Assembly (NCBI RefSeq): GCF_026151205.1
Contig: NC_087072.1
Coordinates: forward strand, 7,426,084-7,490,083
Length of the DNA stretch: 64,000 bases
From: Bolinopsis microptera
Taxonomy: Eukaryota; Ctenophora; Tentaculata; Lobata; Bolinopsidae
Direction: 5' to 3'
Made by a program: the position numbers and the translations under genes. Below are positions 1 through 64,000 of the stretch, piece by piece (positions within the stretch are counted from its first letter, which is position 1; every line of letters starts with the position of its first letter). A model generated the notes under the pieces. That model saw only the letters and a list, made by a program, of their open reading frames with translations, was not told where the DNA came from and did no database searches.

Positions 1-56107
<56,107 letters not shown>

Positions 56108-57355
56108 CTGAAATCATTATTTCATTACAAAACATATATATTTTGAATAATTGTTAATAAATTAACTTTTTATTAAATGTCAGGGATAATTTGTTTTACG
56201 TTTTAAATTTATATTATAATATAGTTGTACAATGTACAATGAACAGTTTAAGGAGTTTAATAATACTTTTCGAACAGGGAATTTCAATAGCCCAAACTTA
56301 CTTGAGGATATTCTTGCTGTAGCAGCTGCATGAAGAAAGGGGGTCTCATGAAGTCTCATAGACCAGTAGTTTATTATGTTATGAGCCAGGTTTCCAACCT
56401 AGTTTCATGTTGGATGAACCAACTTCCTCACATGTGTTTGCTTATGGTACAGTAGCTAGAATGATAAAAATGTTAAAATATTACTGATTTATTATTGTTA
56501 TAATTAGTATTAAGTATTACTGATATTCAGAGTTAATGTTTCACACAAATATATCGTCATTGTGTCAGGTGTCATCAAGGAAAAAAGATAAGCATAAACA
56601 GTGTCACAGCTGAATATAATTCCTGAACTTCATTTGAAATCTTCTGATCGATTGAAATAGAAATCCTGCTCACTGGTGTGACAATTCTTCATACTTTCAT
56701 AAATGGAGATTGGAGAAGCAGTTCAACATCCTCTCAGTTACAGTCTAGTTGCATATGAATCGCCACCGCTACCGTTACTATTCAGTGGGTGGCAGCATTT
56801 TCCCTAGTTTTAGGTATTTTTTATAGGAAAAAAAACGTCAGATTTCTGTATTATCCTGTCCACTTGAACGTTTGGTCAGCGCAAAAAAAATTGGTGGTAC
56901 AAAAAGCCAGAGGCGGCTATTGAGGGCGTCCAGGCGTCCGTGGACACCCTAAAATTGTTATCTGGTGACTGGTGCTTGAAAATAGAAATAGTGATTAGTA
57001 ATATTATTCGGAAATATCTTATCGCAATATAAAGATTTTTTTTTTCAATGAAACAAGAAATTTTTTTTCAATGAAACAAGAAATTTAATTTTTAGCACAT
57101 TTTACAGAGTAAAATATAATGCTCATTTGGTTATGACTTTTTGTCCTTGGCTGTTAGTTTGATTTTGAAGGGACAGGCAACTAACGGGGCAGGGAATGTG
57201 CGTGCCTGAAAGCTTTTGCACACACCAAAACGCTAGTTCAGTTGAGTTTTTAGAGACAGGGCTCATATGAGGATCAGAAGAAAATTGTTAGCAGACGTTA
57301 GGGGTTCTGTTTGTGTTTGTTACTATGGGTTACAGTCTTGTTGTGACAGAAAGTC
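56108..57355. other. 5' region of the GRF gene, start exon not found
   Basis: The upstream coding exon must lie here or beyond the window. A candidate near 56316-56345 (ATG CAG CTG..., with GTAAGT) gives no clear family match. A short direct repeat (TTTTTTTTCAATGAAACAAG) lies at 57040-57080. Confidence 0.3.
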
Positions 57356-57359
57356 TACA

Positions 57360-58535
57360 CTATATATATATGCCTAAGTTTAAATTGTGTAGTTTGAGGA
57401 TATAAGATGCAACTTTAAGATGGATATTGGAGAGCTGTTGAAAAATTATGGTTGTTGTATCAATGGTTATAATAAGCTAAAATAAATATCTTAAACTATA
57501 CAGTGCTAATTAAAAATTTCTTTATACTGCATTATCAAATTAAATGTTAAAAATTCAAAAATATACATTCATTTTATTTTATTAAAGACTTTCTCACACA
57601 TACTTTACTCACAGAACAAGACTTGGAAAACACTAGACTAGGGGAATTTCGCTGACATGTGTGACCAGCAAGTAGTGATCTTTCGAAGACAATATTGTTG
57701 CAGTCAAAATCTTTGATTGTCCAATCAAGCGGGGCGTGGCTGTGTTGATTATTTAATAGTGCACGTTTAAGCTTTCCCCACAAACACATCACACTCATGG
57801 TAAAGTCATCCATTCTAATTTTTGGAGTAATCATGTTAAAAATTTTGGTTGATCTTGTATTATGGTTATCAGGTGGGTCAGCCTGACAAATAAGTAGGGT
57901 TGGCTTCCTTGTCGAGCATGTGTAGCCTTCATGTAAGGATATTGGAGCACGAAATTTCATTATCTTGTAGAGCTCGAGGTAACAGTGGTATGTATAGAGA
58001 TTTTGGATAGCTAGGATATTATTATGTTTGAATAGCGGTTTAGTATGTTCTTTTATGAAAAACTTGTTGTTAAGTCTTTGGTGCCCTATTGGTCTGGTAC
58101 GTGCACAGGTCTTAAACTTATCAAGGTAAGCCTCCCTATCACCAAACATAACCCTAAGACAGTACTTCTGGGCGGTAAACAGAGAGCTTATACGATGCTT
58201 CGCTGCCCCACCTGCACCCCAGACAGATATACAGTAAGAGAGATGGGATTCAAACAAAGTATAGTATAGTTGTTGATGTAGAAATTCTGGAAGGGAGCAG
58301 CGAAGTCGACATAAGGTGGAAGTGGAATGATTTAGATTTCGCTTAAGGGCTTTAATGTGTTCTTCCCATGAAAGGTTTTCATCAATTATAACTCCAAGGA
58401 ATTTAGTGGATGAAACTTTTTTTATCGGAAAGTTGTCTATAGTAAGTCCTACTTCATCATCTGATAGAGTCTCTGACTTAGAACCTTTCATGGGAGGCTT
58501 GAAGTGTATGTAGCAGCACTTGCACATCTTTTTTC
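57360..58535 (-). mobile_element. 5'-truncated LINE (CR1/Jockey-like) with long RT fragment
   Basis: The frame at 58527-57574 encodes 317 residues of the RT C-terminal part: TKFLGVIIDENLSWEEHI, SHLSYCISVWG, and a closing helical region. About 200 bp of 3' UTR follow, ending in a TATATATATA tail near 57361. The RT palm is missing. Confidence 0.75.
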
Positions 58536-58616
58536 ACTCAAACTTTCGAATGTAACTGAAAGGCGAAAGCGCAGTTTTCGACCACTGTAGGGTCGTGATT
58601 GAGAGTGCAAGAGAGT

Positions 58617-58881
58617 CAGTGGCGCAACAATGGGCCCCGCTGACCCCACCTTGCTGGGGGGGGGGGCGCTATCTTAGGGGGCACAAAATTGTCGTTTGAA
58701 TGTGGGACAATTTTGAAAAACATAACTGAGGTACTAGCAAAACTGTGTGTTTTGCTCTCGAGAAACACACTTTTTTAGAGATTTTACCAGCGTATCCCCT
58801 AAAATCACCTAATTTGTTCAATTTTAGTGAGAGGCGCCAACAGGGGCGCATTTTCGGCCAACAGGCAACGTTATGCCACTG
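58617..58881. mobile_element. 265-bp hAT MITE
   Basis: The ends are CAGTGGCGCAAC and the inverse CAGTGGCATAAC. Flanking 8-mers are AAGAGAGT and AAAAGAGT. Confidence 0.75.
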
Positions 58882-58889
58882 AAAAGAGT

Positions 58890-59555
58890 AGTGCACTGTA
58901 GATAATAACACTTTACTATGCTATGCTGTGGCAGCCCTTCACAATCATAAACTTACAAAGTATATTTATCTTTGAAAGGAACAGTATAGGAAAGTTTTGT
59001 CATGCGGTACGTTGTATGACCCGCTGCCCACGAGTGCGTGGCTCCCCCTGTATCGTAGTGTACAGGGGTAGTATAGAGTATAGAGTATAGAGTGAAACGA
59101 CATTGGGGGTCACGACGTGATACAAGGAAAGTTTAGAGAAGTGAACTTGGTATAGCCCAAGTTGCAGGCACATTCAAGTACCTTTCAAATGCAAGGTCAT
59201 TTTATGATTACCTTAATGGAAAGAAACACGTTACACGTCATGCCCAGTTCTTTCTGACAGCAAGAAAGGATTTTGATTTTTATATATATTTATATTACAC
59301 CCTTGTTTTGATTCATTCAGCTTTTTGTGTTTAGAGACATCCCCTTTCTCCTTAAACAACTCTATCCATGATTTTTATTTTGAATCTGAACATTTATTCC
59401 AAAAAGCTTTTTATGTTGCTTGGCAGCAATATTCGTGTTCAAGGTCAGACATCAGACTTGGGTCAAGTATTCCTAAACCTCCTCCTTTAAATTGTAATGC
59501 AAAGAGTTTTCAGCTGGCTTTTTGGATCATGATCTGTCTAATATTTTTTTTTTTA
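58890..59555. other. Unassigned; contains a block repeated at 60268-60350
   Basis: GTGAAACGACATTGGGGGTC followed by ACGACGTGATACAA occurs at about 59093 and again at about 60312, so part of this is repeated DNA. No gene is supported. Confidence 0.45.
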
Positions 59556-61507
59556 TAAAATTATTCAAACAATATACACATAATATAGCAATGACCCTAT
59601 ATAAAATCAACCCTTAAAGAATTCAAAAAATTCCCTTAACAATCAAAAAAAAATTCTTGTGAAAATGATTGGATGGTGGGAAAGTAATCTAATTCGGTGT
59701 AATTCTGGACGCTGATTTGGAATCAGCGTCCAAAAAGGGTTGGGATTAGAGTTAATTTAAAACCTATTTTGTTCGGCTGCAAATGAAAATCACGAAAACT
59801 AAAGTCACGTAATAATTTTGGGCGAGCAAATTATATTAGTAAAAGCCGTTTGATTACACATAAAGAAATTAGAAATTAGAAATTAGAAAGATCATTACAA
59901 AATTACATGTGTCAGATCCCAATCAGTTATATGATTACCTGAGGACCCCAGGCTATTATGTTCATTAACACCGAATAAAGATTTGGCGGAATGACAGGCT
60001 GAGCGCGGCCCAGTAAAAATGTTATAGCTTTTCATCCAAAAAAGAATTTAACATTTGTTGGATTTCCAATTTGCAATTAGCCAAATGCATTCGCAATTTT
60101 TAATAATTAGGCTCAAGATCAAAAACTTTGTCATACGTTGTGTGCGCGGCTCCCTTGCAGCGCGATGCGTTACTGCGCCGCGCCGCGCACTCAATGAGGC
60201 TTCTCACAGCGACATTGAGTGCGCGGCTGTGCCGCGCCGAGCTGCCATGAATTGACATCTTCAATTAAGCGGCTCCCCCTGAGCTGTATCGCGTAAAAAC
60301 TTTATATTATAGTGAAACGACATGACATTGGGGGTCACGACGTGATACAACAAAGACTAAATTGAAAATACTAAATTAACTTTAAACCACAAGCGCATAA
60401 ATTTAATCGACCTATTGGCATTTTATTTTATTTTTATTAAAGGGTGATACTCGTAAAATATTTGTTTCAAGTACGAGAAGGTGCCGGCCTTGAAAGGCAC
60501 TTTCTCGTACACTTGATGTTCGAGAAGGGGCTTTACAAAAAATATATGTTTTTCCGCAAATACAAAATATATACGTTCCAAAAAACATATGTTTTTTGAA
60601 AAAGTATATATGTTTTTTTTTTAAGTATATAGTATGTTTTTTGAAAAAGTATAAATTTTTTTAAAAAGCATAAATTTTCTTCGTACACCGTAGTGGAGTA
60701 AAAATTTATAATACGTTTCCTTGCTACATAAGGATGAAACCAAAGATAATATTGTGTTTTTTCTTATTACTGACATAATTTGTACCTTCGATTCTTGTTA
60801 AAACTTCTTTCGAAACATTCCAAAAATGAAAGTCATAAACAATACATTTAGAAATCATATCCTTTTTAAAACTTTCCAATCCCATTTTAAAACAAGGATG
60901 TGCAGACTGAGCCAGTTGATGGTCTAGAGTTACCAAGGGGGACAGTCCTAGGAGACCAAGCCAGGCTGGACATTTCTGCAAGATCGATTTGGAATGCTTC
61001 AGAGAGGGCATTTTTTGGGGTAAGGGTATTTCATGCCCCAGCCCCCCCCCCCCCCCCCAATGCATGCAAACCGATACCAGCAATGTACCTGTCCCATGAA
61101 AATGAGAAATAGCGATGTTACAATGCAAGGGTTCTTGAAGTGGAGAAAGGAAGCTTCACACCTTTAGTGTTCTCGACTTCTGGTGGAATGGGTGGTGAAG
61201 CTGAGAGACTGGTCAAGAAGTTGGCCAGTAAGATGGAGTACCACACTGGTCAGAGATACTCAGACGCCGTAGGATACATAAGAAAGCGCCTTTGCTTTGA
61301 AATTCTCAGAACACCAGTGATTTCTCTCCATGGAGACAGAGGTGCGAGAAAAAACATTGTTGATATAAACAGTCTAGATCTTAACTTGGAGCCACAAGGC
61401 CAAGGGTAATTTTTAATTGTTAAGGGAATTTTTTGAATTCTTAAAGGGTTGATTTTATATAGGGTCATTGCTATATTATTATGTGTATATTGTTTGAATA
61501 ATTTTAA
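59556..61507 (+). mobile_element. Element with about 98-bp inverted ends and a mobile-element ORF remnant
   Basis: Bases 59556-59654 and 61409-61507 are near-exact inverses (AAAATTATTCAAACAATATA...). The right part encodes a degraded protein at 60900-61409. Target duplication is not clear. Confidence 0.6.
60888..61409 (+). pseudogene. Mobile-element protein remnant (SFTPLVFSTSGGMG family)
   Basis: The blocks are DQARLDISARSIWNASERAF + FGVRVF, a poly-Pro insertion made by a run of C (about 61041-61058), a stop near 61110, then ARVLEVEKGSFTPLVFSTSG and GMGGEAERLVKKLASKMEYH, and then a closing FEILRTPVISLHGDRG. This protein block is common in invertebrate mobile-element ORFs, but I cannot name its superfamily with certainty. 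The stop and the C-run mark it as dead. Confidence 0.6.
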
Positions 61508-61655
61508 TCCCATTTTAAAACTCAAAACTATCAAGCAGTTCTTTCAAGAAAACAACAATTTCAAGAAAACAACAATTTTATTTAGTATCAATTAAAGCAC
61601 ACAAAAATATATTTCATATATATATAACTAGCACGAACTTTAGATCAGATATCTT

Positions 61656-61843
61656 AGGGGACTTGGAGTAGCAAGAGATTGACTAGAAGGTATATAACTT
61701 TTACAAAGATACGTCGAGAAGAATCCAGGGTGATACAGGATCGGAGAGTGCAGACCAAAAGTTTACGCACCCACCTTTGCCTCCTTAGTTCTTGGTTGGG
61801 TAGAAATTTATGCAAACTTGGTCGTTTATACTCCAAGTCCCTT
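61656..61843. repeat. Short inverted-repeat element
   Basis: AGGGGACTTGGAGTA at the left and its near-inverse TACTCCAAGTCCCTT at the right enclose 158 bp. This is a possible MITE. Confidence 0.4.
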
Positions 61844-62600
61844 TCTTAAAAGAAGTAGTATTAACTATGTCTAGAGTTAGCTTCGTTCAATAATAACAAT
61901 ATCAATATGATCAATATCAATATCAGATAAACCTACCGAATAAATTATTAAATATCAATTAATTCATTCCGATAAAAATTTTTTATAAATTTAGATGTTT
62001 AACTTATCTAAAAACATTACAACAAATGGTTAAAAAGCGCCCAAAATCGATTTGAAAGATTTTCTGTCTATAGTACAATCATGATAGTAATAGTAAGTGT
62101 GTGCCGCTGGCTGCAATTAGATCTTTACCTTACCAATCTTTACCTTTTAGCGTATACATCACTTCTTTCCAATTGGTAGTTAAATGATGTTTTTTCATAT
62201 GTTTTGTTAGAAAACCTGCTAACCTTTCTTGGATATCTTCTTGTTAAAGGTGTTTCTGCCTTATTTAGTCAGGATTTAACTTGCAGCTATAAACTTCCGT
62301 TTTTACTCCAGTCCAAGGCAAGATGCACGATCTCTACTGTCATTTAGGTATCATTTACAGCTGAGCATAAGGGTTAAATTGCTGGGCTTCTTAGCCAACA
62401 GTTCTCCAGAAACATCGGCCGAGACCAGCGACCAGATTATCTCCACCTTAACTGGAGGGGTACAGCTAAACTAGGCACTTTGATTCGTAACACAGTGCTT
62501 CTTAGAATGAATGGAGGAGTTGATAGAAGGAAAAGGAGAACAGACGAGGTTGATGGACGCTCATATCGGAACGTGTTGAGTGGGACGGGTTCTACTACTG
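61844..62600. other. Unassigned, probably LINE 5' region at the right
   Basis: The left half is AT-rich and unremarkable. From about 62390 it is GC-richer and leads into the LINE coding region, so it may be 5' UTR or ORF1 remnant. Confidence 0.35.
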
Positions 62601-62602
62601 CT

Positions 62603-64000
62603 GCTGAGTCTCGACACCAGGATGGTTACCAGCCATTCTGACTCCCCTGAGTAAAGAGGTATGCCTAGTCTGTGCGAAGTTCATTAACGTAGGACAATTC
62701 ATTGTTGAATGCTGTGAATGCGACTGCCCAATGCACCATAAGTGCTATACCAAATCCATTAACAATGACACATTATCTGACGATTTTTACTGTCCCAAGT
62801 GCGTACATTTAGCAGTTATTCGTTACAATCCATTTCGACTTGCATGCACTAATTTAAGTGATATTGAAAGTAGTGAAGTGGATGACACTATCATAAAAGT
62901 AGATCAAATACTAAATAACTGCGTATCGTACAATGTCAAGGAATTCAACAAAGCACTAGATAATCAAATGAATGAATTTTCATCGCTTCTCTTCCAAAAC
63001 ATCGACGGCAATAAGTCAAATTTCGACACTTTCGCTATTGAATCACATAGGCTCACCAAGAAATTCTCGATCATAGCCTTAGCGGAAACAAATGAAGGTC
63101 CTGAATCCAGCAGTTTGTATCAATTAACTGGATACAACAGTTTCTACCAAAACACAATACCAGATAAAAAAAAGGGCACTGGAGTGGCTCTCTATGTTTG
63201 TGACACTCTTAGTGCCAGAGTAAACGGCAATGTATCCCATATCACTGAACATTTAGAAACTCTTTTTGTGGCCGTAAGTAGTACAACTTCCCCAGTAACA
63301 GTTGGTGTAATGTACCGTCCTCCAAGTGGTAATGTCAATGTTGCACTATCTGAACTCTCTGACATCCTTGACAGTCTCCCCAAGTGTAGTTACCTAGCGG
63401 GTGATTTTAACATTGATTTACACGATAAGAATAGCACAATCGTACAACGCTATGAAGAAATACTATTAAGTAAAGGATTTTTTCCCCCTAATTTCGTTAG
63501 CAACACATGAGAAACCAGGCTGCAAAGCATCCTGTATTGATAACATAATAACTAACGGCGTAGAGAGTATAGTAGCTTCTGGAATACTGACTGACCGTAT
63601 ATCACACCACTCACCCATCTTCCAAATCTTTGATAGAAACTTGGACTCTAGCAGAATTGACCTGAAATACAAACAGTATTATGATTACAACAAACCGAAT
63701 GTAAAAGCTTTTTTACAGACTCTGGAACATGATCTCAATAATAATGTTATCGACAATTTTACAACATTTAACGACATATTTAAGGACTGTATAGATAGAA
63801 CTTGTAAGTTAGAAACCCCTAAATGCTCTAAAAGAACAGCACTGAACAACCCATGGATTACACCAGACCTTGTGGGCAAAATTTCATATCAGCACGAACT
63901 TTACGATAAATGGGTAAAGGTCAGAAAAGTTAAATGTAAATTTGGGGAAATTGAAAATAAAGGGGGGACATGCCAATGCCCAATATGTTGCTCAAAACGT
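62603..64000 (+). mobile_element. LINE with PHD-type finger and endonuclease, cut by the window edge
   Basis: The open frame from 62603 encodes a PHD-like finger (CLVCAK, CCECDCPMHHKCY, FYCPKC). An apurinic-type endonuclease follows: SIIALAETNEG, GTGVALYV, VGVMYRPPSG and the catalytic LAGDFNIDL. At 63478-63488 (T6C5) the frame slips by one base. Coding continues in the next frame with ATHEKPGCKASCIDNIITNG, DRISHHSPIF and NPWITPDL. This is a CR1/Jockey-group arrangement. The RT lies beyond the window. Confidence 0.85.

Overview
This is animal (metazoan) nuclear DNA: AT-rich, intron-dominated and crowded with transposons, satellites and microsatellites. Nothing in it looks prokaryotic or viral. 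The transposon mix (Helitron, Academ-like, hAT, pogo/mariner, TTAA-type, CR1/Jockey-like and R2-like LINEs), the short exons and an intronless GPCR suggest a marine invertebrate, perhaps a cnidarian or another early-branching animal. That placement is inference; the sequence does not name the species.

Most of the window is one gene on the minus strand. I traced 23 coding exons from 56107 down to base 1 that together encode a Ras-GRF-type guanine nucleotide exchange factor: N-terminal PH, coiled coil, DH (RhoGEF), second PH, REM (RasGEF-N) and CDC25 (RasGEF) domains. Reading phase is consistent at every junction from the first recognised exon to the CDC25 core, apart from one ambiguous acceptor. 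The start codon is not identified, and the gene runs off the left edge. One CDC25 segment, between 1799 and 50, was not found.

Two other genes lie inside its introns on the plus strand: an intronless seven-helix receptor (10192-11409) and a two-exon Yippee-like zinc-binding gene (40827-41674). The Yippee-like gene has an array of four E-boxes upstream and converges on a GRF exon.

Layout, left to right. 1-6009: REM and CDC25 exons, with a LINE remnant in the last intron. 6010-19864: a 13.9 kb intron with the GPCR, a 37-bp minisatellite grown from its stop codon, a tandem duplication interrupted by a LINE fragment, a 578-bp tandem duplication and a MITE. 20682-26931: a Helitron on the minus strand with an Academ-like transposon nested in it. 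27121-33795: PH2 exons, with a satellite-filled TIR element and a CCCCAA array. 34000-41700: microsatellites, an R2-like LINE fragment and the Yippee-like gene. 41812-46682: DH exons, a minisatellite built from a splice donor, and an hAT element holding a LINE. 46940-53355: five more TIR elements or MITEs, and a second short Helitron nested in a pogo-like MITE. 53554-56107: the start of the DH domain, coiled coil and PH1. 56108-64000: LINE pieces, an hAT MITE, a TIR element with a retroelement-like ORF, and a PHD-plus-endonuclease LINE running off the right edge.
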